From the NCBI GenBank assembly GCA_964480915.1, contig CAYZRS010000094.1, forward strand, positions 1-15,513: a stretch of 15,513 nucleotides of DNA, in the 5' to 3' direction. The notes under the pieces were generated by a model, which did no database searches, was not told the origin of the DNA, and worked only from the letters and a program-made list of their open reading frames with translations. The translations under genes were made by a program, and so were the position numbers. Source of the DNA: CAWGCE01 sp964480915 (GTDB taxonomy: Bacteria > Planctomycetota > Planctomycetia > Pirellulales > Pirellulaceae). Positions 1-6,599 of this stretch are shown piece by piece; the first letter of the stretch is position 1; the number at the start of each line of letters is the position of its first letter.

Positions 1-109
1 CGGCCAGCATTTCCTGGCCTTGAAGATTCACGGGTGGGTAGTCGATCGTCACCCACAGGATGCCATCGATTTTCTCTGCTTGGAACGTTGTGTAACCTTC
101 GTAGTTCAT
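1..109 (-). CDS. Enoyl-CoA hydratase/isomerase family protein, N-terminal 36 residues (cut by window edge)
   Basis: Only the start of the gene is inside the window. The reverse strand reads M-N-Y-E-G-Y-T-T-F-Q-A-E-K and then a stretch ending GILWVTIDYPPVNLQGQEM. The hydrophobic beta strand followed by PPVN is the usual N-terminus of the crotonase fold, where the asparagine precedes the segment that helps bind acyl-CoA. The ATG at 107-109 is preceded at a 5-nt spacing by GGAGA (115-119 on the plus strand), so the start is well supported. It diverges from an HxlR-type regulator across a 138-bp intergenic region, suggesting that the regulator controls it. Which crotonase reaction it performs (hydratase, isomerase or other) cannot be told from 36 residues. 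Confidence 0.75.
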   Translation of the reverse strand, partial: MNYEGYTTFQAEKIDGILWVTIDYPPVNLQGQEMLA

Positions 110-189
110 TTCAGTCTCCAATGGTCGAATCTGAGGCGGGCGAGCGAACAGCTCCGCACGGCAAAGTTGCGTTGTCTTCCAATCGCAGG

Positions 190-217
190 ATAATAGAGGT
201 ATCACCACATTCGGCAA
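190..217 (-). promoter_or_regulatory. Candidate promoter of the crotonase-family gene with overlapping dyad
   Basis: On the minus strand TTGCCG (212-217) and TATTAT (190-195), separated by 16 bp, resemble sigma-70 -35 and -10 hexamers. They lie about 80 to 110 nt upstream of the minus-strand start at 109. A GATA-N7-TATC dyad (189-203) overlaps the -10 element, a position where a divergent HxlR-type repressor could act. The matches are partial (4/6 and 5/6) and the dyad is short, so this is suggestive only. Confidence 0.25.
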
Positions 218-247
218 GAACGCACAATTTGGACACGTAGGCACAAA

Positions 248-613
248 ATGGGAACCAAGGCCAAAACAAGGCACACAAGCTACGAAGAGTTAGGTTGCCC
301 GGTCGAAGCAACGTTGGAACTGATCGGTGGCAAGTGGAAGGGCATTGTCCTTTTTTACTTGCTCGACGGGAAAATTCGGTTCAGCGACCTCAAACGCCGA
401 ATCGGCTGCATCACACAGAGAATGCTGACCAAGCAGCTTCGAGAACTTGAAGCAGACGGACTCGTCAATCGAATCGTCTACGCGGAAGTCCCACCGCGGG
501 TCGAATACGAACTGACCAAAGAAGGCAAGTCGCTCAAATCGCTTTTGAATGCGCTGAAGAAGTGGGGAGAATCACACGCGCTCAAGCTGCTTGAAAATCG
601 AGCCAAGGATTGA
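248..613 (+). CDS. HxlR/DUF24-family winged-helix transcriptional regulator
   Basis: A 121-residue protein, the usual length for HxlR/DUF24 regulators. The family signature is clear: G-C-P-V-E at 16-20, IGGKWKGIVLFYLL at 26-39, RFSDLKRRI at 44-52, then the recognition helix region TQRMLTKQLRELEADGLV at 56-73, and the wing with VPPRVEYELT before a C-terminal dimerisation helix. Members bind DNA as dimers. Several, such as YodB and HypR of Bacillus, sense electrophiles or oxidants through an N-terminal cysteine; Cys17 sits at that position here and a second cysteine is at 54. The gene diverges from the crotonase-family gene, the common arrangement for a local regulator. The start has no strong ribosome binding site. 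The inducer is unknown; redox or electrophile sensing is inference from Cys17. Confidence 0.9.
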   Translation: MGTKAKTRHTSYEELGCPVEATLELIGGKWKGIVLFYLLDGKIRFSDLKRRIGCITQRMLTKQLRELEADGLVNRIVYAEVPPRVEYELTKEGKSLKSLLNALKKWGESHALKLLENRAKD

Positions 614-723
614 GACCGATCGTGAATGCTGGAGCCCAAGCAAAACGGCTAACAAACCAATGAGGGGATGGCCTCGACCAGCCGTCAAGATACAATCCAA
701 GGCGTCAACCCCGATGCCACAGG

Positions 724-2253
724 ATGCTTCGCATGGATCTTCGCCAGTTCGTTTTTCTTGCTTTGCTCGCTGCCTCGCTTAGTCCGCATTGTCGCGCCGA
801 ATCAGCGGAAAACGAAGTTGCTCGCGACCACGTGTTATTGATCACGATCGATGATCTGAACGATTGGATCGGCTGCCTCACAAGCCAAGACTCGCCCGCC
901 GCAAGCGATGGACACCTCACTGGCACCGGACACCCGCAAGCCAAGACACCCAACCTCGACCGACTCGCTCGGCGCGGCGTGTTATTCACGAACGCCCACT
1001 GCCAGGCACCGATCTGCCGACCCTCGCGGACCAGTTTCATGTCGGGTTTGCGGCCGACCACTTCGGGCGTTTACGGAAACCGGCGGCAATACGATGCCAA
1101 AGGTGAGAAGACTGCCGGTAGAGAAGTGCCTTGGATAACCGGCCGTTTCGAGCAAGCCGGTTACCACGTCTACACAGCTGGCAAACTCTTGCACGGCAGC
1201 CAGAACAAACCGCTCGGCGGCACGCCCTGTTTCCGCACCAATCAAGGTCCATACCCAAAAGCAAAGATTGGAGTCCCCGCCGAGGTCACGCCGGACGCGA
1301 TTTGGGACATCGGTGCTTTTCCGCCAAACCCCGAAGAATACACCGACCTGCGGATCGCCAAGTGGACCGCTGGCAACATCCGCGTGCCCATGAAGCAGGG
1401 CGACAAGCCGCGATTCATCGCTTTAGGATTCTACAACCCACACCTGCCGCTATTCGCGCCTCAGAAATATTTTGACGAGGCACCCACCAAGCAAGATGTG
1501 TTGCTCGGCGCCGTGGAAGCGAATGACCTCAACGACGTGCCCGACATCGGTAAACGGATCAGTAGCCGAGTTGCTTACGCGCAGTGTAAACCTTGGTGTT
1601 TGGAAAATGAGCAAAATTTGCGGATGTTGACGCAGGCCTACCTCGCTTGCACAACCGCCATGGACGACAGCCTAGGACATGTGATCGACGCACTCGACAA
1701 CAGCGACATGGCCGACAACACATGGATCGTTGTCCTGTCCGATCACGGCTGGCACCTAGGAGAAAAAAACCACATCGCCAAGCAGACCCTATGGACCCGT
1801 GCCACGCACGTGCCGCTGATCATTGTTCCGCCCAGACGGCTTCAGAACACTCCGCGAGGCGTGCGTTGCGGTCAGCCCGCCGAGCTGCTCGATCTCTATC
1901 CCACTTTGGTCGCGGCGACCGCTCTACCAACCTTAGATTCCGACCACCAACTCGACGGTGTTAGCTTGCTGCCTTGGCTCAGCGAGCCCCAGCGCATCAA
2001 AAAACGGCCGGCAGTAACGACCATTTATGCGCACAACCACAGCGTCTGCAACACCCGCTACCGTTACACTCGCTATGCCAACGGCAGCCAAGAACTTTAC
2101 GACCGTCAACAGGACCCGCATGAGTTTAAGAACCTAATCGAGCAGGCACATTCTAATGACGAACTGCAACAAGTCGTCCAGGAACTTGCTCACTGGATTC
2201 CGACAGAGGAAGCGGGTGAGCCCGATTTGGTGGATGATCGAGCGGAACGGTAA
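724..2253 (+). CDS. Secreted sulfatase, iduronate-2-sulfatase-like (alkaline phosphatase superfamily)
   Basis: A 509-residue type I sulfatase that hydrolyses sulfate esters, probably on a sulfated polysaccharide outside the cytoplasm. Residues 1-25 form a signal peptide (RQFVFLALLAASLS core, cleavage near CRA/ES). The metal site begins at T-I-D-D (41-44). The sulfatase signature CRPSRTSFMSGLRP starts at Cys98; C-x-P-S-R is the site where formylglycine-generating enzyme converts the cysteine, so an FGE encoded elsewhere is needed. SDHGWHLGEKNH (339-350) supplies further metal and substrate ligands. HCQAPICRPSR and the WHLGEK block are typical of the iduronate-2-sulfatase-like branch common in planctomycetes. 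The C-terminus carries the usual sulfatase E-L-Y-D-R-Q-x-D-P-x-E segment. It follows the HxlR gene by 110 bp. The start could also be the ATG nine bases on. The true substrate is not readable from sequence. Confidence 0.93.
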   Translation: MLRMDLRQFVFLALLAASLSPHCRAESAENEVARDHVLLITIDDLNDWIGCLTSQDSPAASDGHLTGTGHPQAKTPNLDRLARRGVLFTNAHCQAPICRPSRTSFMSGLRPTTSGVYGNRRQYDAKGEKTAGREVPWITGRFEQAGYHVYTAGKLLHGSQNKPLGGTPCFRTNQGPYPKAKIGVPAEVTPDAIWDIGAFPPNPEEYTDLRIAKWTAGNIRVPMKQGDKPRFIALGFYNPHLPLFAPQKYFDEAPTKQDVLLGAVEANDLNDVPDIGKRISSRVAYAQCKPWCLENEQNLRMLTQAYLACTTAMDDSLGHVIDALDNSDMADNTWIVVLSDHGWHLGEKNHIAKQTLWTRATHVPLIIVPPRRLQNTPRGVRCGQPAELLDLYPTLVAATALPTLDSDHQLDGVSLLPWLSEPQRIKKRPAVTTIYAHNHSVCNTRYRYTRYANGSQELYDRQQDPHEFKNLIEQAHSNDELQQVVQELAHWIPTEEAGEPDLVDDRAER

Positions 2254-2541
2254 GGGACGAAGAATTTCTTGCCAGCCATTTCACAGGTTGGTTTTGCTGG
2301 CGTAAACCATCGCGACAGCACCCTCTGTGCCATGGAAATTTCCACTTGCCTGAAATCGGCTGTCTTCCGTGGGTCGCGAATCGCGGCCATCCGCGTCGCC
2401 TTTTGCCTATCAGCACCTATTCATCAAGCATCAGACAATCTCTCTGTGATTTGCTTCGCATTCCGACAGAAGATCATTGCTGCCTGCCACCTCTCAAATC
2501 ACAATGAAGCTTTCCACAAGCCGTCCTCGCAGCGCATAGAA
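2254..2541 (+). other. Intergenic region, probably non-coding leader of the M1 peptidase gene
   Basis: A 288-bp gap between sulfatase and peptidase. The peptidase frame stays open back to a TTG at 2269, which would add 91 residues, but that translation has no recognisable domain and would bury the signal peptide that begins at 2542. I therefore treat it as untranslated. It holds a short near-palindrome (2375-2385, CGCGA-A-TCGCG). No clear promoter or terminator was seen. Confidence 0.5.
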
Positions 2542-4908
2542 ATGATCCATACTCGACACAACGCGAATAGATTCTGTCTCGTACTCCTCTCGGCCGTTAC
2601 GCTTTTGTTGTCCACGACGACACTGCCGGGACAAGTGACCAATTCCAAGTTTCGCCAAGCTGATGCGTTCCGCCAGTTGGAAGAGTCGTTGCCCACCCCC
2701 ACGGAAACGCGGCTCGCTTCCGGCGCGCCCGGTCCCAAGTACTGGCAGCAGCGAGCCGACTATGTGATCGATGTCGAGATCGACGACGAGCAGCAGCGGC
2801 TGAGCGGCCGCGAACAAATCACGTATCGCAACCAATCACCGCACCAGCTGAGCTACATTTGGCTGCAACTGGATGCGAACATCTTGGCTCCAGATTCTGA
2901 CGCCGCCTTGACCTCCACCGCGCCAGAGTTGAAACGTGTTTCGACTGAGGAACTGAAGCGGCTGAGGGCCAGGTTAATTTTCGACGGCTCGATGAAGATC
3001 ACCGAGGTCAGCGATGTGGCGAAGAAGCCACTGAAGCACACGATCGTGAAAACCATGATGCGGATCGATCTTCCGGAACCGCTACCTGCTGGCGAGACAT
3101 TCACGTTCCACGTCGCCTGGAATTATTCCATCAACAACAGCAAAGTCGTCAGAGCTCGCACCGGCTACGAGTACTTCGAGGACGATGAAAACTACCTCTA
3201 CGAAATTGCGCACTGGTTTCCACGCCTGGCCGCCTACACCGACTATACCGGCTGGCAACACAAACAGTTCATCGGCCGTGGCGAGTTCACGCTAGAACTG
3301 GGCGACTATCTCCTTCGCATCACGGTGCCCGATGATCACATCGTCGCGTCCAGTGGCGAGCTGATGAATGCCGATCAGGTGTTGACCGAGTCGCAACGCG
3401 AGCGGCTCGAAAAAGCAAGGACGGCCAAGACTCCCGTTTTCATCGTGACTCCGGACGAGGCTGAGAAGAACGAGTCGCACGAACCTTCGGGCAAGAAGAC
3501 TTGGATTTTCAAAGCGGACAACGTTCGGGACGTCGCCTTTGCGACTTCTCGAAAATTCATCTGGGATGCTCAATTGCACAAGGTGAATGGCAACGAGGTG
3601 ATGGCAATGTCTTTCTACCCCAAAGAAGGCGAACCGCTCTGGAGCCGCTATTCGACCCACTCGATCATTCACACGCTCGACGTCTACTCGCGCTACACCT
3701 TCACCTATCCCTACCCAGTCGCGATTTCGGTCAACGGCCCGGTCGGCGGCATGGAATACCCGATGATCTGCTTCAACGGGCCACGACCGGAAGAGGACAA
3801 GACCTATTCCAAGCGGACGAAGTACGGCCTGATCTCCGTGATCATCCACGAGGTCGGGCACAACTACTTCCCGATGATCGTCAACAGCGACGAGCGGCAA
3901 TGGACCTGGATGGACGAAGGGCTGAATACGTTTCTGCAGTACCTTACCGAACAAGAATGGGAAGAGAAGTATCCTTCGCGGCGTGGCGAACCTCAGAACA
4001 TTGTCGAATACATGCGCAGTCGCAACCAGGTACCGGTCATGACGAACTCGGAATCGCTACTGCAGTTTGGGCCAAATGCTTATGCGAAACCGGCGACCGC
4101 CCTAAACATCTTGCGCGAATCGATTTTGGGGCGAGAGCTGTTCGATTTTGCTTTCAAGGAGTATGCCAAACGGTGGAAGTTCAAGCGGCCAACCCCCGCC
4201 GACTTTTTTCGCACCATGGAAGATGCTTCTGGAGTCGACCTCGATTGGTTTTGGCGAGGTTGGTTCTACTCGACCGACCATACCGATCTGGGCATCGACA
4301 GTCTGACCTTGTACACCCTGGAATCGCCCGACCCGAAAATCGCCAAAGCGGCTGCAAAGAAGGATCGCGAGGACGAACCGGAAACGCAATCGAAACGTCG
4401 CAATAAGTCACTGTCCCAACGGACGCAAAGCTATCCTGAGCTCAAAGATTTCTACAACGACTTTGACGAGCTAGATGTTACCGAGCTGGATCAAAAGAAC
4501 TACAAGAAGTTTCTCGAGAAGCTCGAAGACGATGAGCGGGAACTGCTGGAGGAGAAACGAAACTTCTACGTGATCGACCTGTCCAACGTCGGCGGCTTGG
4601 TGATGCCGGTCATCTTCGATATCGAATTCGAAGACGGCAGCCACGAAGAGCTGCGGATTCCGGCCGAGATCTGGCGTCGCAACAATAAGCGTGTTTCGAA
4701 ACTGTTCGTCACAGAAAAAACGATCCAATCGCTGACGCTCGACCCGCATCTCGAAACGGCCGATGTCGACCTTGAGAACAATCACTGGCCTCGCAAAATC
4801 ATCAAGTCGCGATTCAAGCTGTTCAAAGAGAAAGAGAAAAAGAACGACATGCAGAAAGCGAACGGTGAAGAAGACGAGGAAGAGGACGGGGAGGAGGCTG
4901 CGGAATGA
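2542..4908 (+). CDS. Exported M1-family zinc aminopeptidase (gluzincin)
   Basis: A 788-residue peptidase expected to trim N-terminal residues from peptides outside the cytoplasm. The start was put at the ATG that opens a signal peptide (FCLVLLSAVTLLL, residues 11-23, cleavage near LPG/Q at 30) rather than at a TTG 273 bp upstream. An N-terminal beta-rich M1 domain is followed by the catalytic domain: VGGMEYP (401-407) matches the GxMEN substrate-binding loop, HEVGH (436-440) and Glu459 in W-M-D-E-G-L-N form the HExxH-x18-E zinc site, and Tyr514 in NAYAKPA fits the transition-state tyrosine. All key residues are present. Residues after about 590 are charged, and the C-terminus is strongly acidic (GEEDEEEDGEEAAE). 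The stop overlaps the next start as ATGA, so the two products are probably translationally coupled. The closest relatives I recognise are M1 enzymes of the Bacteroidetes/planctomycete type. Confidence 0.92.
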   Translation: MIHTRHNANRFCLVLLSAVTLLLSTTTLPGQVTNSKFRQADAFRQLEESLPTPTETRLASGAPGPKYWQQRADYVIDVEIDDEQQRLSGREQITYRNQSPHQLSYIWLQLDANILAPDSDAALTSTAPELKRVSTEELKRLRARLIFDGSMKITEVSDVAKKPLKHTIVKTMMRIDLPEPLPAGETFTFHVAWNYSINNSKVVRARTGYEYFEDDENYLYEIAHWFPRLAAYTDYTGWQHKQFIGRGEFTLELGDYLLRITVPDDHIVASSGELMNADQVLTESQRERLEKARTAKTPVFIVTPDEAEKNESHEPSGKKTWIFKADNVRDVAFATSRKFIWDAQLHKVNGNEVMAMSFYPKEGEPLWSRYSTHSIIHTLDVYSRYTFTYPYPVAISVNGPVGGMEYPMICFNGPRPEEDKTYSKRTKYGLISVIIHEVGHNYFPMIVNSDERQWTWMDEGLNTFLQYLTEQEWEEKYPSRRGEPQNIVEYMRSRNQVPVMTNSESLLQFGPNAYAKPATALNILRESILGRELFDFAFKEYAKRWKFKRPTPADFFRTMEDASGVDLDWFWRGWFYSTDHTDLGIDSLTLYTLESPDPKIAKAAAKKDREDEPETQSKRRNKSLSQRTQSYPELKDFYNDFDELDVTELDQKNYKKFLEKLEDDERELLEEKRNFYVIDLSNVGGLVMPVIFDIEFEDGSHEELRIPAEIWRRNNKRVSKLFVTEKTIQSLTLDPHLETADVDLENNHWPRKIIKSRFKLFKEKEKKNDMQKANGEEDEEEDGEEAAE

Positions 4909-5471
4909 TCGCGCTCAAGAAGTCAAATATTCAACACCGAAGGCCGTTCGGAGCGATCCTTCGCGGCTGCTTTTTGTTTTCCGTTCTCTTGTGGGCAACC
5001 CAGGAGGCGACGGCTCATCCATTTCACGTGAGTTTCGCCGAAGTCGACTGGAACGCGACAGCGGGGACGCTCGAAGTCGCGCTCAAGATCGACCCTGACG
5101 ATCTAGAGCGTGAAGTTCGCTTGCACTGCGGCCGAAGAATCTCACTCGAGGAAAAGGAGGCCGCACCGCTGGTGGCCGCCTATGTTCGCGACCATTTTTC
5201 CATCGGCAGCGCCGCGACGAACAACGAGCGGCACGCGGCCAACTTTCGATGGATCGGCAGCGAGACGACTCTCAAATCGGCCTGGTTGTTCTTCGAAATC
5301 AAGTCGAAGGAGAACCCCGCAGGGCTGTTCATTCAAAACAGACTGCTCGCTCATACCGAACAGCCGACCAATACGGTTCTGGTGCGAGCCGACAAGAGCT
5401 CTTCAACAATGACATTCGGTCATCAACAAACGCGACAGGCAATCGTGTTGGAACCGATCCCCTCCGAATGA
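4905..5471 (+). CDS. Exported DUF6702-like protein
   Basis: A 188-residue protein with a signal peptide (hydrophobic core about 19-32, likely cleavage after Ala37 in ATA/HPF). The mature protein begins HPFHVSFAEVDWN and continues with TLEVALKIDPDDLEREV, LVAAYVRDHF, FRWIGSE and WLFFEIKS. This order (A-HPFHVS, then a D-D-L-E segment, then Y-hhxHF, then a G-x-E segment) matches the small secreted family I know as DUF6702, of unknown function, often encoded next to exported M1 peptidases in Bacteroidetes. Here its ATG overlaps the peptidase stop by four bases, so the two are almost certainly co-expressed. A role as a partner, inhibitor or substrate-delivery protein for the peptidase is inference. 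The family name is from memory of the pattern. Confidence 0.75.
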   Translation: MIALKKSNIQHRRPFGAILRGCFLFSVLLWATQEATAHPFHVSFAEVDWNATAGTLEVALKIDPDDLEREVRLHCGRRISLEEKEAAPLVAAYVRDHFSIGSAATNNERHAANFRWIGSETTLKSAWLFFEIKSKENPAGLFIQNRLLAHTEQPTNTVLVRADKSSSTMTFGHQQTRQAIVLEPIPSE

Positions 5472-5502
5472 CGATCGCGTCGTCAACACACTTGTCCAAA
5501 GT

Positions 5503-5527
5503 CGCCTTTCACTCCGCGAAAGTAGCG
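5503..5527. repeat. REP-like imperfect palindrome
   Basis: CGC-CTTTC-ACTCCGC-GAAAG-TA-GCG forms a hairpin: CTTTC (5506-5510) pairs with GAAAG (5518-5522), and an outer CGC (5503-5505) pairs with GCG (5525-5527) across a two-base TA bulge. It begins about 30 bp after the stop of the DUF6702 gene, a typical place for repetitive extragenic palindromes. From memory, similar CTTTCGCTCCGCGAAAG-type hairpins recur in Rhodopirellula-like genomes, but only one copy lies here, so repeat status is unproven. It could also end or stabilise the upstream transcript. Confidence 0.45.
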
Positions 5528-5535
5528 GAAAAACG

Positions 5536-5590
5536 ATGCCTCAAGCCGGTACGTCGAACTTGTCAACTCGGCCGGCAATACCAAATGCCT
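5536..5590. repeat. 55-bp direct repeat, left copy (abuts assembly gap)
   Basis: This sequence, from ATGCCTCAAGCCGG to ATACCAAATGCCT, is identical to 5691-5745. It ends exactly at the first N. Its first six bases (ATGCCT) equal its last six, as expected when a 49-bp unit is repeated in tandem. The base before it differs from the base that would precede the next unit, so the repeat starts exactly here. Confidence 0.9.
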
Positions 5591-5690
5591 NNNNNNNNNN
5601 NNNNNNNNNNNNNNNNNNNNNNNNNNNNNNNNNNNNNNNNNNNNNNNNNNNNNNNNNNNNNNNNNNNNNNNNNNNNNNNNNNNNNNNNNN
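5591..5690. other. Assembly gap (100 N)
   Basis: Exactly 100 undetermined bases. The round number is a common scaffolder default, so the true length is unknown. Identical 55-bp sequence on both sides suggests either a collapsed tandem repeat or two contigs that really overlap by 55 bp. Confidence 0.97.
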
Positions 5691-5745
5691 ATGCCTCAAG
5701 CCGGTACGTCGAACTTGTCAACTCGGCCGGCAATACCAAATGCCT
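5691..5745. repeat. 55-bp direct repeat, right copy (abuts assembly gap)
   Basis: Identical over 55 bp to 5536-5590. It starts exactly at the first base after the gap. The sequence diverges from the repeat unit at the first base after 5745 (A instead of C), so the array ends here if it is a 49-bp tandem repeat. Confidence 0.9.
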
Positions 5746-5782
5746 ATTACTTATTGCCTTTGCCACGGAACGCGTTTCTAGC

Positions 5783-6262
5783 TCACAATTCCCATAGCCC
5801 GCAATCGATACCACCTTGGATCACGATGCCAATCGATCCGTGTCCGGGCAACTCCATGCGTGGGATGGCAACTTCAGCTCCTGCTTCGGCTGCGGCGGCT
5901 ACCGCTTTGTCCAGGTCTTTGACCAGCATGTAAGGGCGGACGACTGGCTTTTCCGAATCACGCATCGGGGCGCGAATTCCGATCATACCGCCATCACCAA
6001 GTTTCGCCGTACGAGCGTTGCCTAGACTTGCATTCGGTTCGCTGAAAGCCACTCCGTGAATCGCCGAATATTGTTTACACAGTGCATCGACATCCGGAGT
6101 TACAATCTCAAGGTAGTGAATTTGCATGGCTTTCGCTTCTCCGTTTTTGATTTTGGGCGCGTTATCCGACTGTTGACCAGTTACGAACCGCGGCATGGCT
6201 GCGAAAAGGACTGCGATTGCGATACCGACATGAATGAGATGTCGACGATTGAGGATGGGCAT
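5783..6262 (-). CDS. Exported VOC-superfamily (glyoxalase/bleomycin-resistance fold) protein
   Basis: 159 residues from the ATG at 6260-6262, chosen because GGAGAG stands just upstream and the N-terminus is then a signal sequence: NRRHLIHVGIAIAVLFAA (5-22), possibly twin-arginine-like, with cleavage near VTG/QQ. The rest is a single VOC domain: MQIHYLEIVTPDVDALCKQY opens the first beta-alpha-beta unit, then LGNARTAKLGDGGMIGIRAP, and the second unit starts with RPYMLVKDLDKAVAAAAEAG and ends in GIDCGLWEL. VOC proteins include glyoxalases, dioxygenases and drug-binding proteins, mostly metal-dependent; the substrate is not readable. A secreted copy is less common than a cytoplasmic one. A longer start at 6313 is possible but would put 17 charged residues before the signal sequence. 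It lies on the same strand as the AhpD-like gene, 337 bp downstream of it, so they are probably separate units. Confidence 0.85.
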   Translation of the reverse strand: MPILNRRHLIHVGIAIAVLFAAMPRFVTGQQSDNAPKIKNGEAKAMQIHYLEIVTPDVDALCKQYSAIHGVAFSEPNASLGNARTAKLGDGGMIGIRAPMRDSEKPVVRPYMLVKDLDKAVAAAAEAGAEVAIPRMELPGHGSIGIVIQGGIDCGLWEL

Positions 6263-6265
6263 GTT

Positions 6266-6271
6266 CTCTCC
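6266..6271 (-). promoter_or_regulatory. Ribosome binding site of the VOC gene
   Basis: On the minus strand GGAGAG is followed after three bases by the ATG at 6262. It decides the start in favour of the 159-residue form with an N-terminal signal sequence over the upstream ATG at 6313. Confidence 0.65.
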
Positions 6272-6360
6272 AGCATTCTGTTGATGGCGACGTATCCGAC
6301 AGGGACGTCTCACCCGCTCAAATTACCGCAAGTGCGATCCTAAAGGAAGTATCAAGCACA

Positions 6361-6408
6361 AGGACACGTAGGGAACCTACCTCTGGTCAAAATGCCATAA
6401 ACGCTGGC
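6361..6408 (-). repeat. Two-hairpin structured intergenic element, copy A
   Basis: On the plus strand it reads AGGACACGTAG, a variable part, GTCAAAATGCC, then ATAAACGCTGGC. Hairpin 1 is GTAGG/CCTAC (6368-6372 with 6376-6380, GAA loop). Hairpin 2 is GCCA/TGGC (6394-6397 with 6405-6408) around a 7-base loop TAAACGC. Copy B at 10640-10694 shares the blocks AGGA(A)CACGTAG, GTCAAAATGCC and AAACGC, with matching hairpins. Strand is given as minus because the adjacent genes are on that strand; the element ends 98 bp before the VOC start. Promoter, RNA leader or dispersed repeat are all possible. Confidence 0.6.
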
Positions 6409-6599
6409 AACACAGCCAATAAAGATGCCCGAAGTGTTCTTAAACAAGATCACTCCGGGCAAGACTTGAACATGGCAGTCGCCACAGCAACAGGGTCTAA
6501 ATGGCCTTTCGTTCTAACGCTGGAACATAGCACGTCGACGACATCCGCATCGTCTCAGCGTGGCGAAGATCGACAAGAGGGCCAAGTTCGGTTTGGAAA

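Larger units (their letters stand above)
5472..5782. other. Intergenic region with REP-like hairpin, 55-bp repeats and assembly gap
   Basis: This 311-bp stretch between convergent genes (DUF6702 gene on plus, VOC gene on minus) has no credible gene. It holds a REP-like hairpin (5503-5527), two identical 55-bp sequences (5536-5590, 5691-5745) and the 100-N gap between them. Reading frames through it are interrupted by the gap and carry no domain. Confidence 0.8.
6263..6599. other. Intergenic region holding structured repeat copy A
   Basis: 337 bp between the AhpD-like gene and the VOC gene, both on the minus strand. It contains the VOC ribosome binding site (6266-6271) and the two-hairpin element at 6361-6408. 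No credible gene was seen; the open frame on the plus strand around 6466-6690 runs into the AhpD-like gene on the other strand and has no domain. No terminator was recognised in 6409-6599. Confidence 0.6.

Noticed and set aside
230..250. Possible third copy of the two-hairpin element (GGACACGTAG followed by ACAAAATGG)
   Set aside because: Only the 10-base start matches well; the second block is degraded and there is no 3' hairpin. A 10-base match is expected by chance in 15 kb.
2269..2541. 91-residue N-terminal extension of the M1 peptidase from a TTG
   Set aside because: It has no domain, and the signal peptide begins at the ATG at 2542; an extension would place it inside the protein.
3292..3954. 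Long open frame on the minus strand inside the M1 peptidase gene
   Set aside because: It lies opposite the conserved catalytic domain, has no recognisable domain and is explained by codon bias of a GC-rich gene.
5536..5745. CRISPR array around the gap
   Set aside because: Only two copies are visible, no spacer pattern is seen, the 55-bp unit is too long for a typical repeat, and no cas gene is near.
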